A DNA stretch of 64,000 bases from positions 1 through 64,000 of the forward strand of contig JAVTVY010017411.1 of assembly GCA_036873755.1 (NCBI GenBank), read 5' to 3'. The translations under genes were made by a program, and so were the position numbers. The notes beneath the pieces were generated by a model, which had not been told where the DNA came from, ran no database searches, and saw only the letters and a program-made list of their open reading frames with translations. Positions within the stretch are counted from its first letter, which is position 1, and each line of letters opens with the position of its first letter. The stretch is from Hanleya hanleyi. Taxonomy: Eukaryota; Mollusca; Polyplacophora; Lepidopleurida; Hanleyidae. Below are positions 1-11,436 of this stretch, one piece after another.

Positions 1-2502
1 ACGTCTATATATATATACCATGGACAAACAAGTCTTACATTTGACGCCCGATGGGGGACATGGTGTGGTTATATACGATGTGACTGTTGCAGTATATCTC
101 TTCCAGGGACTTTTAAGACTTACATTGTTTAATTTGCAGGCAGGCTGGTATTTATTACTTGATTAGATATTTCGGCTTTATCAGTTTACCAGACTGGCCT
201 GTTTGGGTATGAAGCTTTAATTTATCTCAGAGTGACCTTTGGAACACCAGAATCTTGTTTGGGTATTTCTGGGTTGGAAGGCTATGATATAATCAGAGAT
301 TACTTTACTGGCAAGATGATAATGTTCAGATGATAAGAAATGTGGTCCTATTATTCAATTTCTAGTCCCTTATGACATTGTGCCCTGGTGATTGTCTCTA
401 GGTTTGCTGAAGTTATCTGTGATAAGGAAACTTCATGCCTGGAGAATAAGCCTGGGTTTTGGCAATTGGATCAGACTTGACATTAGGTCACTTGTTTGAA
501 ACTTCCTGAGCAATCTTGAGTTTTAGATAAACACTGAAACTATATTCCTAATTCTAATCTCTGATTATAGCCTATCCTACATAGGCCTACTCCAATATTA
601 AACAGGAATATTATACTTCCCATGTCCATTTTGACAGTTTAGACAACTTAATAACAATAGATGTTTTGACAGTCCATCACGTAGACGTCAATATTATTCA
701 GTGCTAATTTCACATGAGATTTAATCTGGATCTGAGGGACTAACGAACACTCGTTGTGGGGTTAGTTTGAGCCATGCCATATCTTGATGCAGCCTCGTCC
801 TCAGATTGATAAATCTGTGAAATTAACCTGGAGACATCTATACATTCATCAAAATTGCCCATATACTGCCATCAGTCGATGAGGTTTAGAAGGAAACCTG
901 GAGATGACCATAGATGACCTGACTGGACAGTCCTTGATCTGGCTGATGCATCTCGCTCTAGGGACCATAACTCCATCCCAAATAATGGGACGTTGCTGAT
1001 GTCAACGCCATGGGGAAACCTGGAACCCAGCCCTGATGGACGTGCCAATGGCGAATTCCTTGACTTTTGGTTGTGAACTGTTGCACTTCCCTTAAATGAT
1101 TATCCGGACATATAATCTTTTCAACACCTGGTGTGATGATCTTTAAAACGTGGTACATTTGCAGGTTTATTAAAATGGCAGAACTATCAGTAAAAGTCGC
1201 CAAACACATTACGCAAATAATTTTCTGACAATTTCATAACTTCTCGCTTTCATTAATATACCATACCTACTATCTATGAACTGGATACAGGTATGTATAG
1301 CTTTTCATGGTTTCAAGTTGTTTAACAGTCTGTAATTGATATACAGCTGTGTCAATGTTTCCCCCACATTCACATATCCCATTTGTTTATGTGTCTTGTA
1401 ATATGGTTAAGAAAATTTTACATTGGGTTTTGGCGAATGAGTTGATGTTAGTTAACAGAGACCATGGTGTTCATAAAATATATGAGATATTTATGGCACT
1501 AATGTGCATACTGTGCATCCATGTTAAATGGATGCTTTAGGTTTCTCTAAATCAGAATGCAGGATCACGTCCCATCAGAACCTGATAACGTTACCTGTCA
1601 TTATATTTAGATGCCTGGGATGAAGCAGGGTGCCGGTTTACCTGTGACTGGTAACAATAATACGGGAATTTTTGATACATTATATAAGTATATGTCAGAG
1701 ATTTGTTTTAAGTTACCTCCCTCTGTATGTTTCAGTTGCATTGGTCTGTTGTCTGCTGATTTTTTGCTCCAGTCATTGTCTACACTCTTGAAATATGTGT
1801 GAACTTTACATTTTCATTTTTCAGCGGTTTACCAACATTTAAGTGTTAACATTTTCATTTTAAGAGCAATTACCATAAATTGGGTTGATGAATTGTAAAC
1901 GTGTCTTTTAATTGTCTGGGAATTTACTATAATTGACTCGTCAGCTATCTTATAATTGAATTTTCGTTTTTCATTGTGTAAGTAAAGCTCGACATGTAAT
2001 GAGCAACCAATCACATTGGCTGTATTTTGGTTGAAATATGTCCTGCGTTTCCTATCAGGTATATTCACTAGGTACCATGATAGGCTGCGTATAGTGAATG
2101 TGTTGTTGGTGTATGAGACACTTAATAAATACTTTTGGCATATTCACCTTTCTGTTTTCATTGCATAATGCTTGTCAACGTTAGGAGTCCCATTACATAT
2201 GAAATTCACCTTTTCAAACACTATCTTGAGACAAATTCTTTGTAAATTTACATTGAAGATAGATTGATCGGTACTTCAGCTCGCGAGAATATTCAACACC
2301 TTTTTGTTTGTCTATCTGTTTTTATCCATATGAATTACAGATATTTGTATCTTTTTATTACTTTCACCTAGCAGGCTGTGGGACTGACTTCACCAGTGGT
2401 GTGTGGAACTTTTGATCTCAATTTCGGCTCAAAATCCCTCTTTTAAGGAGGGGTGAATGTAACCCCTCAGAGACTGGTCACTTTAATCTCTGATTGTTTA
2501 CT
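1..2502. other. Left flank without recognisable gene
   Basis: AT-rich non-coding DNA. Only short chance reading frames are present, and I recognise no protein motif, tRNA or tandem array. A short TA-rich stretch followed by ccatggacaa at the very start recurs near 6,100, suggesting a dispersed repeat end. Confidence 0.6.
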
Positions 2503-3264
2503 CTAGTCTGTCCATTTTAATTAGTCGTCTACTTTGAAGCTTGTCAAAAATCAGTAGATAAGTTTGCATAAATTTTCTTTTTTTGCAGCGAGTAGAACAA
2601 ACTGAACTCTACAAAATGACTACCATTTCTCCGTGATATCGATAATATATCACGCTTGAAATAACTTTGTAACTCTCTCTATATAAAACTGCAGTACAGT
2701 TGTTTCATCTACCGGGCCTCAATTACATATAGGGAGACGTCATAATGTATTCGTGTTTACTAGCACAAAGGTCAACAATACCGTGTACGGTCATAGAGGT
2801 GTGTCCGGGGGGAAAATGTCCTAGGGGGGGATTTCACCGGGGGGGCGGCTTTCACCGGGGGGGAGTTTTTTTTAATTTTTCCGGGGGGGAATTTGTCCGT
2901 ACCCCGTGTCGAGTTCATCATTCGGCAATTTCACTGGGCATGGAATATAAGCGACACTCTAACGGACCGCCTGTTATTATTTAATACGGAATCAATGACC
3001 TTTGTGCCAGTGGGTATGAATACATTATGACGTCTCTCTATGTAATTGAGGCCTGGTACATGAAACAAATGTACTGGAGTTTTTATATGGAAAGAATTAC
3101 AAAGTTATTTCAAGCGTGATATATTATCAATATCACGGAGAAATGGTAGTCATTTTGTAGATTTCAGTTTGTTCTACACGCTGTAAATAAGAAAATCTAT
3201 GCAGAGTTAACTACTGATTTTTGAAAAGATCCTAAGTAGACGACTAATTAAAGTGGACAGACTT
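2503..3264. mobile_element. Foldback (MITE-like) element with about 250 bp arms
   Basis: The left arm (2,503-2,760) is the imperfect reverse complement of the right arm (3,000-3,264). Outer ends read ctagtctgtcc and ggacagactttag. The arms share the segments around gtagtcattttgtag, atatatcacgcttgaaataac and gacgtcataatgtattc. No transposase frame is seen, so this looks non-autonomous. The core between the arms is an unusual G-run block described separately. Confidence 0.8.
2798..2900. repeat. G-run minisatellite in the core of the foldback
   Basis: Five G runs of six to eight bases are spaced by AT-rich words (aaaatgtcc, atttcacc, cggctttcacc, ttttttttaatttttcc). The unit is roughly tcaccgggggg. 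Four or more G runs in about 100 nt could fold as a G-quadruplex. No coding potential is evident. Confidence 0.7.
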
Positions 3265-3372
3265 TAGTTCAAAGTAAATACATGGGTCTTCCCCTGTACA
3301 GAGCCCTATCTGTTTACATAAGGTCATGTGATTTTGCCTTCAAAACTACTGAGCACATGGTATATTGTCCTC

Positions 3373-3440
3373 TTCTGTTCCAACTGCCACTGAGGGAAGA
3401 CATGAGCTGCAGTCTGCATCTTTATCTTTTGTAAACAGGT
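3373..3440. repeat. Direct repeat, copy 1
   Basis: About 68 bp starting ttctgttccaactgccactg and ending gtaaacaggt is repeated almost identically at 5,018-5,085. The copies lie 1.65 kb apart in the same orientation, with different flanks. Confidence 0.85.
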
Positions 3441-3744
3441 GAGAGAAGTGTAATTATTTATTTTCAAGCTGAGTTAAACAGTATTTGCAATTAACTTGTT
3501 AAAGGTTTAGTTCAACGATGTGTTGAGATTTTGCTGTGTTAACTAGGCAGATTTAGCTGCAAAGTTATTTGAAACTTGTAGTGCTTTGGTTTTAAAGGAT
3601 GTCACATATCTGAACATAGTCTAAATTCTAGAGATGAATCTTGCACTGTTTTGGTGATGTTTGTTACTTCTGGGTTTAAGTAACTTGGTTTACCATGTAC
3701 TAGTGTTAGGATTTATTCTATATTTTAGGCTCAGAGGGGATTTG

Positions 3745-4032
3745 AATTCTCCTTTGTAAACATCTGACGGAAAGTCATAAAAGGGTGGCATGTAAACATC
3801 TGACGAAAAAAATCGACCAAAGAAAATGTATCTTTTCAAATTGACGTCATTGTGATGTTAAAAATGCGTCCATTTTTACAGTTTCTGATAGGTCTTGACC
3901 TAAGAGTATGTGGGTAGTTTCTCTGCCCTAGCCCAAGCGGTAAGAGGAACATTTAGGGAGGGCGGAATGCCCCTCTCCATCACACCACCAGGCATGGACA
4001 ACTCCCTAAAAGCCCAGGCGAGATAGGGTTAA
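3745..4032. repeat. Dispersed repeat, copy 1
   Basis: Shares an ordered set of blocks with 47,560-48,046: gacgtcattgtgatg, a ctgataggtcttgacc-like block, gcccaagcggtaag, and the end aaaagcccaggcgagatagg. It is a dispersed family of unknown type ending in agatagggttaa. Confidence 0.7.
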
Positions 4033-4334
4033 GCATTTCGCCTATTAATACTGACTGTGTCGGGTACAATTATTCTGTTGCCGGGTAAAACTGATTGTTA
4101 AGTGGTACTTAAATAGTAGTTAAGCGGTAATCAGTAACCTGGTTGACTGTATGAACAAATCGGTATCGTGGTAAATGATAGTTTATGCGATACTGCGGAA
4201 CTGATCTTCCATCTTTCTTTCCAAAAGTATGTATGGAGTATTACTAATCGTATTGTGCATTTCCGAGGATTTTCAGGTATATTAACTGTGAGGTTTTTGG
4301 ATAATCGTTCGTTATGATTCACTGGCATATTCTG

Positions 4335-4492
4335 ACGAATCGACGGCCCTGTATTCGCTTTTTTTTTGTTTTTTTAATTATTTATTAGTCCGAATACGTG
4401 GCCGCATATTCAGTCCGGCAAAAACGGTCGAATCGACGGCCGCACATTCGCGAATCCACGGCCGCCTATTCGCGCGAATCCACGGCTAAAAG
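4335..4492. repeat. Short imperfect repeats of cgaatcnacggccgc
   Basis: Four to five imperfect copies of a roughly 22 bp unit (cgaatccacggccgcatatt) lie around a T-rich tract. The CpG-rich unit contrasts with its AT-rich surroundings. No gene is evident. Confidence 0.7.
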
Positions 4493-5017
4493 TGAATAAT
4501 GAACCGGTTGCTAACTTTACCGAGCTCCAATGAGGCATTACCTGCCTAACTCTTTTGTTTTAGGGAATTTGATGACACAGCAGATCTCAATACATTGTTT
4601 GTCATAGATCCTTTCCAGTTAATGTTTAGACTATGTTCAAACTAAAGATTTGATTTGTTAATTATAAACATTAACAGATTTAAATAATTTCAAGTGAGAG
4701 TACTTGAATACATGTACTTTATTTGCCATTTTGGTCAATTGATCTAGCGTGTGTTTGTGGACACGTTGGATAGGCTTCATCGTCACATCACTATTTCCTA
4801 GAGCATTTGAGAACATACGCCCTTTCTATTGATCTCCTTATATCTGTTTGTGTCATATCAACATATCATCCAAAATATGACATTTATGCAGTGGCTGGGT
4901 TTTCATAGATGTTTAGTGTGTCAAAGATTATTTTCGTATTGTGTTGTGGCGAGAGTATGTTCCGCATGTCAACAGTTTTATGTATTTATCATGCAAAGTA
5001 TATATGTGCATGCGCTC

Positions 5018-5085
5018 TTCTGTTCCAACTGCCACTGAGTGAAGACATGAGCTGCAGTCTGCATCTTTATCTTTTGTAAACAGGT
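5018..5085. repeat. Direct repeat, copy 2
   Basis: Partner of the 68 bp repeat at 3,373-3,440, with about one mismatch (ctgagtgaag instead of ctgagggaag). Confidence 0.85.
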
Positions 5086-5360
5086 ACTGCAGTCATGTTC
5101 TTCCCAACCCAACATTAGAGCCATGCTCTGGCTGCATCCAGAGCATGATGACAGTCCACAAGGCATGTCATTTTTCAGGCAGACTAAAATTGTTTCTAAA
5201 TTATCAAAATATCAAAATTGAAACCATCTCCTTTATCTGCAATATTTACAAACAAAATTGATATGGATTGATTGATTAAACATATTTCATCCATATCACA
5301 TATACTATAATTTCAGTCATCTTCAGGGATAGATTATAATATAATAATATTCCTACATTG

Positions 5361-5437
5361 TGAAACACCCTCCCAGGTTTCGATTGTCATCCGAGCCAGT
5401 ATTTTCTGGCAGGGTGTTTCACAATGTAGGAATATAA
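5361..5437. repeat. Hairpin repeat with 22 bp arms
   Basis: ttcctacattgtgaaacacc on the left pairs with ggtgtttcacaatgtaggaa on the right around a loop of about 30 nt. It is a small MITE-like palindrome with no coding content. Confidence 0.8.
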
Positions 5438-5507
5438 TTATATCACATATACAGTGTTTGTCTGAGTTCCTGAGTTGAGCGGTACATGTAATACAATCAT
5501 GTTAACA

Positions 5508-5745
5508 CACCCGGGCCCTCGGTGGCCCAGTGGTCTTAGGCGCTTCGCTGGTGACCGCTAGCATCACACCGCTGAACCGGCACGGGTTCGAGCCCAGCTG
5601 GTCCATGTGTGAAAGTTTGTCAGTTACTTGCCGAAGGGCGGTGGTTCTCTCCGGGTACTCCGGCTTCCTCCACCAACCAAACTGACTGTCACCATATGAG
5701 TGAAACAAACTTGAGTGTGACATTAAGCCAAATTCCCTCCCCTCC
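5508..5745 (+). repeat. tRNA-derived SINE
   Basis: The head carries an A-box-like ggtggcccagtgg and a B box ggttcgagccc about 60 nt apart, the internal RNA polymerase III promoter layout. It is followed by a non-tRNA body (tctccgggtactccggcttcc). The B box matches the GGTTCGANNCC consensus. Confidence 0.75.
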
Positions 5746-6650
5746 CTGTTAACACTCCCGAAAACATGTAAGACAGTTTCGTAGACAAATGCACGTCACG
5801 ATACCAACATGTCTTACAACATGTGAGACGTCCATATATATCACAGCCGGTGCAATTTTAATATAAAAGCTACACAACAGATAAAAGTATTTATTGTTTC
5901 ACCATCTGAAACAGTTTAACATTATATATATATTTATTTTTGGATAGATTAAGCCTCTTGGGGTTTTATTCCCGCCAAGTGTTGTATTTAGGTGTGAAAG
6001 TCCGCTTTTCTTTGTATGACTTATGCTTGACCGCCATTGATGTATTAATACTAGAACGTATATTGGTGAATAAATTATTAAGATTATTATTATTATACAT
6101 ATATATACCATGGACAAATAAGGCTTACATGGACGATGGGTGGGCAATCATACTAACCGTATGGTGAATGAGCCTCTAGACAAACCTCGACCCGTGATGA
6201 GGCAGGTGAAGGGATGTTGTCACCGGGCCTACATGGCGGGACTTGTATCCTTTGATATATGGTAACTCGCTCTCGTAAATCTAGTACGGAGCCGCGACAC
6301 GTTTAGGAGGAGGTTGCAGGTGGGTTAACACTCCGGTTAGTTCGGATGTAGGAGGTACCGTGACAGGTTAGGTCTCTGTTGTGGTGGATAACGTAATAGG
6401 CTGCGTCTGTACCCGGTGTGACGGTGTGGGTGAGCGTATCGTGCCCCACCTCACCTGGCATAAACCTTTTTGGGTTGGAAGTGTCAGCGGTAGTCGCCCT
6501 TTGTCCATGTTTGATCACAGACTAAACTCCGATTCCTGTGGAGGATCTTTATATCCGTTTCATATTGTTGACGAGAACACACGAATTAAACGAACTCGAC
6601 CAGACCAAGTAGCCACAAGGACAGATACAATAAAAGCGTACCTGAGATAC

Positions 6651-7935
6651 AATTACAAGCGTCTGGTCCGTCATTCATAATTCAGCCGTCGTCCATTAGA
6701 GAATATCCGCGTCCAAAGACCTATTCCATATTCCATATAACAGTATTAGCACCAAATTCAAAAAGACAATCATAGTATACATAAACATAGGCTTGTTTCC
6801 TGCAAGAGAGAAGCGGTCAACAGTTTTCAATGATGCCGCTGATCAGTATTCTCAATCCATAATATTCGTTGTAAAGTCGTCATCTAAAGAATGATGTATC
6901 TCAGTCACGCTTTGATTGTGACTGTTCATATGAGCACCATGAGGATCTTGAAGTACATGGGTTCATACGGCCCCTAGTCCCGGGTTAAGCGGAATTAGAC
7001 ACAAGTTACGAAACGTAACGCCATAGATCTTGCACGCTACTCTCGTATTTTGCTATCAGTGTGCGATATGTATCGCCAAATTTGAGAAACTTTGAGTGGA
7101 GGCGCATGATGGTGTAGCCCTGTTTTATAAGTTTCTGCAACAATGTTTTGTGACGTTGATTAAAATCGTCACATTTAACACAGGATCTAGCAAATGCTAC
7201 TAGGCGTGATATGTAGACGCCATATGCAGGTCCCACTGGAATATTACTGTACAGAAAGGGATAGTTTACGATGTCGAAATTGTAATCATCTCTTTTGTCA
7301 TACAATCGACGAGAGAGAAGGCCCGCTTCATTTTTATAGAGATATAGGTCTAAATATGATGTGCCTGTAGGGTTATCTGTAGTTTCCTTCAAATCCAGTG
7401 AAGGTGGATATATATCCTTCACTGCGTCATTTATATAGCGATTATCCACAGCGAGAATATCGTCTATATAGCGTTTGGTGAATGAGAAGGAACGGGCTTT
7501 GAATGGATCGGTTTTTGAAAGCGCCTGCATATAGTCATATTCATAAGAAAAACGATATAGGTCAGCCAATAGGGGTGCACAATTAGTGCCCATTGGAATA
7601 CCTATATGCTGTTGAAATATTGTGTTGCCAAATTTCACATAGATATTTTTAATGAGAAATTCAAGCAACTCTATCAACAAAAAAACATCCCATGAATGAT
7701 ATCTCTTGTATGTAGTAGAGCTAAAGAATGCTTTATGGCTTCCGACATTAATATATCTACGATCAGTTTTCTTGAACACAGATATTATTAATGAACTTAG
7801 ACGGTCAATAAGATCCTGATGAGGGATTGTAGTATGGAGAGTCGAGAAATTCCATGTGAATACATGTCTGTACGGTATGGGACCTTTAGCATCAAGTTCT
7901 TCCGTAAGACATTTTGAGTTTTTCAATATCCACAT
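6651..7935 (-). mobile_element. Penelope-like retroelement, 3' portion with RT
   Basis: The - strand segment runs from a reverse transcriptase ORF (to 7,006) through about 350 bp of 3' sequence ending at 6,651 (aattacaagcg on the + strand). The same 3' end recurs at 23,972 and 44,298, which defines the element terminus from the sequence alone. A 110 bp segment of its 5' flank (7,944-8,060) is repeated at 8,444-8,560, compatible with the repeat structure of Penelope-like elements. Family assignment is inferred from the RT. Confidence 0.6.
7006..7935 (-). CDS. Reverse transcriptase (Penelope-like), truncated and probably inactive
   Basis: 309 residues, open to a stop at 7,006. It carries the RT motif GIPMGTNCAPLLADL (residues 112-126) and the catalytic box YIDD (156-159), followed by SYLDLYLYKNEAGLLSRRLY-type thumb sequence. 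The motif A region reads WNFSTL where an aspartate is expected, so a key metal-binding residue is apparently lost. No nuclease domain (GIY-YIG) is visible downstream. The start is arbitrary: the 5' part of the gene is missing. The C-terminal third is repeated in the intron-6 mini-Maverick at 24,366-24,566. The Penelope-like call rests on motif order from general knowledge; a related RT clade is possible. Confidence 0.65.
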   Translation of the reverse strand: MWILKNSKCLTEELDAKGPIPYRHVFTWNFSTLHTTIPHQDLIDRLSSLIISVFKKTDRRYINVGSHKAFFSSTTYKRYHSWDVFLLIELLEFLIKNIYVKFGNTIFQQHIGIPMGTNCAPLLADLYRFSYEYDYMQALSKTDPFKARSFSFTKRYIDDILAVDNRYINDAVKDIYPPSLDLKETTDNPTGTSYLDLYLYKNEAGLLSRRLYDKRDDYNFDIVNYPFLYSNIPVGPAYGVYISRLVAFARSCVKCDDFNQRHKTLLQKLIKQGYTIMRLHSKFLKFGDTYRTLIAKYESSVQDLWRYVS

Positions 7936-7943
7936 ACATTCAC

Positions 7944-8060
7944 GAATCGTTAGATTCTTGGCATGTGCTTTAGAACAGGTTAACCAGACGACTATACTGT
8001 GAATTTGTCAGTATGTCGGCACCTCTTCCCACTTCCCTTATATGCGTTGTAATTTTTACC
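7944..8060. repeat. Retroelement-associated direct repeat, copy 1
   Basis: tcacgaatcgttagattctt through cttatatgcgttgt matches 8,444-8,560 closely. It lies immediately 5' of the RT frame, so it may be a terminal repeat of the retroelement. Confidence 0.7.
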
Positions 8061-8443
8061 TGTATATGGCGAGATTCTGCTGGTGGACGTTTCGTCCCCG
8101 AGGCCCGCCCACTGTACAGACCTTTTGGTCTTTGATATATGTTGGCATTGTGGGAAGTTGATACTGGGTCGACATCGGGCCTTGCAGACTAATCTTTTGT
8201 GTTAAATGCCGTCATTTTCATCTGACGACGATACAGCTCACCAATCCCCAGTGTACGATTTGCCACAGCGACACAGCTCACCAATTACCAATATACGAGA
8301 TGTCAGAGCATTTCCATCATAGCTCTCTAGATTTGTATCTAATATCGCTTATGCTGGTGCTAGGGGCCGTGTGGTCATGTCATCCAAGTTGCCAAATGAA
8401 CAGGTACAACAAAAACGTACCTGAGATACAACACATATCACGA

Positions 8444-8560
8444 ATCGTTAGATTCTTGGTACGTGCTTTGGAACAGGTTAACCAGAAGACTATACTGTGA
8501 AGTCATGTGGCTCTGTCAGTATGTCGGCACCTCTTCCCACTTTCCTTATATGCGTTGTTA
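8444..8560. repeat. Retroelement-associated direct repeat, copy 2
   Basis: Second copy of the repeat at 7,944-8,060. The preceding words (aacgtacctgagataca) also match the DNA beside the element's 3' end at 6,636-6,652, which suggests a tandem or nested partial retroelement copy. Confidence 0.7.
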
Positions 8561-8654
8561 TTGCCACTTTACGAACTCTTACGTTCTGCCTCGGCCTAGT
8601 TCGGTTTTCAAGATGCGTTCCACTGTCTAGTTATCTTCCAGTGATTTCTCGACT

Positions 8655-9310
8655 GGCTGAAACTCAACGTCGTAAAACGTACCATCCAGAGGTTGCCCTT
8701 GAAGATCTTCCAGTTTATATACCGTGGGTTGATGAGGTAGGCGCCTTGTGATCACAAAATGTTCATCGCTCCATTTGTGAGATACGATTTTTCGAACTTG
8801 CCCTTGACTTTACTGATCCACAGTTGGTCGCCACGCTATAGGGATGTGGATGTTGCTGGGGTTCTTGGTGACTTGGATGGGGGCTCTGTGGATACTGCGG
8901 TGGTAGGCCCGGTTGTATCCGTTCTCTAGTTTCGGGAGCACATCGATGTACCATTTATCATGATGTATTATTGGTCCTAAAATGCTTTTGCATCCGGCCT
9001 TTGAAAGTGCTATTGAAGCTTTTAACTTCCGAGGCCTTGGTCTCCTTAAACGTGAGAAAGAAGGGCATCTTGTCTGGTTTACAAGTACAAGGGTGTGTGA
9101 CCGGTCTTGAACATCTGCTTGAATGCGTTGATGAGAATCTCTCCCATTTTCGGCCGGTGGAAGCTATATTTTTCTTGGGTTTCTAGCCAGGCTTGGACTC
9201 GCGTTCGACGGTAGAGGGCTCCCACCCCACTATACGCTGCAGGTTTTCTGGACTGTATACTCTATAAGCACGTCGTCCACATTCGTCACGGCTTGTTCGA
9301 AGGCGGGCCA
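8655..9310 (-). pseudogene. Maverick/Polinton integrase, decayed C-terminal part
   Basis: On the - strand, frames interrupted by stops and shifts encode recognisable retroviral-type integrase pieces in order. Around 9,050-8,990 is KASEVKSFNSTFKGRMQKHF, resembling the helix that carries the catalytic Glu. Around 8,960-8,840 is WYIDVLPKLENGYNRAYHRS. Around 8,770-8,660 is VYKLEDLQGQPLDGTFYDVE, typical of the C-terminal part. Integrases of this type mobilise Mavericks and leave 6 bp duplications. Several frame changes make it non-functional. It may belong with the ORF just upstream (9,321-9,755). A gypsy integrase is less likely because the C-terminal pieces fit the Maverick type better. Confidence 0.6.
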
Positions 9311-9320
9311 TAACAGGGAT

Positions 9321-9755
9321 TCATAGTGAAATGCGAATTGTGGAACCACTCAGCCGAGCCAATTGAGCAAAGAAGAGCCCACGGCGGGCGGACACATCGC
9401 GGCGCAGATGGATGAGGTTATCGTTCAGTTCACCACTCAGCACCCGTTTGAATTTTCTCAAACCACTCCGAGACAGTCGAATGACAGTCGGTTGGGGCTG
9501 CGTCGGGTCACTATCGCACACATCCCCAGTGCTTTCGATGATCTCCACTCGCTTATCGTAAACGTAGAGGAAGACCTCGGGGTCAGGCTGAGAAAAGCAC
9601 GCTGGAGATGACCGTTCATCCTGAAGTAGGTTCAATGCGCTTGACTCCGCATATGAGCGGGTGGCCTGAGAGTGGGTCTTATAGCGTTGCGAGATGCGTA
9701 TCGCCATTGTACATTGAACATTTCTGATTTGCGGTGAAGTCAGTAGCCAATCCAT
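9321..9755 (-). CDS. Unrecognised ORF upstream of the integrase remnant
   Basis: 144 codons beginning MDWLLTSP. I do not recognise a family. The middle reads EVFLYVYDKRVEII followed by a Ser/Pro/Thr-rich linker and a basic C-terminal third (LSRSGLRKFKRVL, RRDVSARRG). After its stop an adjacent frame continues with plausible protein (LLWPAFEQAVTNVDDVLIEY), so the ORF may be frameshifted. Its position, same strand as and just 5' of the integrase remnant, suggests a Maverick accessory gene. It could also be a chance ORF. Confidence 0.35.
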   Translation of the reverse strand: MDWLLTSPQIRNVQCTMAIRISQRYKTHSQATRSYAESSALNLLQDERSSPACFSQPDPEVFLYVYDKRVEIIESTGDVCDSDPTQPQPTVIRLSRSGLRKFKRVLSGELNDNLIHLRRDVSARRGLFFAQLARLSGSTIRISL

Positions 9756-10530
9756 GACCTGGACGCTACGTGGCTATACGTGGTGCCCCCACTTCACTGC
9801 ATGACCCTTACCCAACGTATTCACGTAACCTAAAGATCACAACCCCTACACACTCTGCACTTCTCTACTAAAGATGACGTCATTTGTCTCACTAGTCCCT
9901 CCATGATCCACCCCAAGGTCCACAACCTACTGAATTTAGTATGTTAAAGTTTCATTTAACATTCAGTAGATGACCGTCGTCCTAATGGCGGTCTCCTGTG
10001 GTATGAGATTTTATATGATAAGATCATACACAGTTTGTCCAGATTGTGTTTTTCTTTGTATATGGCATGTCAAAATGGAATCCTTGGAGAAGGCCGTAGG
10101 TAGTATATAGTCAGCATTGCTAAATAATACCATCAGATCCAACAATTAGTATCTGGCCATCGTCCATGCAAAATTTAGTATACGATAGGTCATATAAATT
10201 TAATGGAGAATGTACATGCTTTATGCGGCTGTGTACTAGACAATCTCGAAACCAGAGCCATCCCGTGCCGTCCTCCCTAGGTCTACTGGTGCACGGCGAG
10301 GTTGGTATGTAGAATGCTCCGGGTAGCTGAACATATAGCATCAGGTCTGACATTCTGCAGCTAGCCATCGTCCACAGTGATTTTTCATGTCTAAATTAGA
10401 AAAATCTTTGTGATATCAGAAAACCGTATCGGGTTTTCCTATATGCTTTATAAGTACTGATACGCGTCAGAACGGTAGGCTACATTGCACCACATACCAT
10501 GACAAGCTCTGGGTGGTGTTTTTTTTGGCT
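9756..10530. other. No recognisable gene
   Basis: Non-coding sequence upstream of the dehydrogenase gene. Only short reading frames are present, with no tandem repeats, tRNA or conserved motif that I can support. Confidence 0.5.
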
Positions 10531-10538
10531 ACGTCAAC

Positions 10539-10639
10539 CACAGGTGTTTGGCAAGTTAATTAGCTGGGGGGTATCGTCAACAATAGATCGGATTGTTGAC
10601 GATACCCCCCAGCTATAATTAACTTGCCAAACACCTGTA
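10539..10639. mobile_element. 101 bp palindromic MITE with 8 bp target duplication
   Basis: Nearly perfect palindrome: acaggtgtttggcaagttaa on the left, ttaacttgccaaacacctgt on the right, and an inner ggtatcgtcaacaat/attgttgacgatacc stem. It is flanked by the direct repeat acgtcaac (10,531-10,538 and 10,640-10,647). An 8 bp duplication is typical of hAT-type transposition; that family link is inferred. Confidence 0.85.
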
Positions 10640-11334
10640 ACGTCAACAGTTACTGCTGAGCCCTTTTTATTAGTTTTTGACGGGTATCTGTCAACTGCGT
10701 CACATCCGTGGGACACAATTTTTGCATGATAGGGGTGGAGAGGGGGGCTCGTTGATGGCACATTATAATGGATTTTCTTTACAAATGTATCTGTTTATTT
10801 CTGCAATACCATTGGTTGTTATATCTTCACATTCGAGGGAAATAACCATGATAGTGTATCACATGCCGACGGGTATAACTGTATAGTGGATGTAAATATA
10901 CTGCATGTCTGGGTCTTAAAATGTCATATTTCAGCTATTCAGCCGTAGGCTACAGATTTTACGATGATCAGTACAGTTAGTTATACCCGGTTTCATTTGT
11001 AGCCTGGTTTAAGGTTAACCTTGACATATATGCCTATATGACATGCTGATATAATGTATAACATTCATACATACACGTAGATCAAATACTGAGTCAGACG
11101 TTTCATTTGGGTCAATCATATTTCATGTGAATGCATTTCTGGTGTGGTGCCGAAGGTCGGGATGAACAGTGTTTGACACAACCACCAATGGAGCATGCGC
11201 TGTGGGGAGGTTGTGGTTGACAGTGTCACACTTATGAGCAAGTACTAGGTCCCAGCTAGCCAAGTTAACTCATCCCACAGATAAAGCTCCCTAAAACATA
11301 TCGAAACCACTATTTCAGCCCACAGCACGTGAAT

Positions 11335-11436
11335 ATGTCTGTGCGAAGATGTGCAGAGTTGGTTGAGGAAGGAAAACCGCTGACGTTTGCCGAGTACGCT
11401 ATACCCGATCCACCAAGTGAAGGCCTCGTTGTAAAG
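11335..11436 (+). CDS. ADH-like exon 1
   Basis: 34 codons from ATG, ending EGLVVK before the donor GTATGT; phase 0. Encodes the N-terminal GroES-like fold entry (KPLTFAEYAIPDPPSEGLVV). A GTG two codons upstream is in frame, but ATG is the likely start. Confidence 0.88.

Noticed and set aside
8060..8125. Possible hammerhead ribozyme in the retroelement repeat (ggacgaaac on the - strand)
   Set aside because: Only the GAAA half of the core is visible; no CUGANGA box or matching stems were found nearby.
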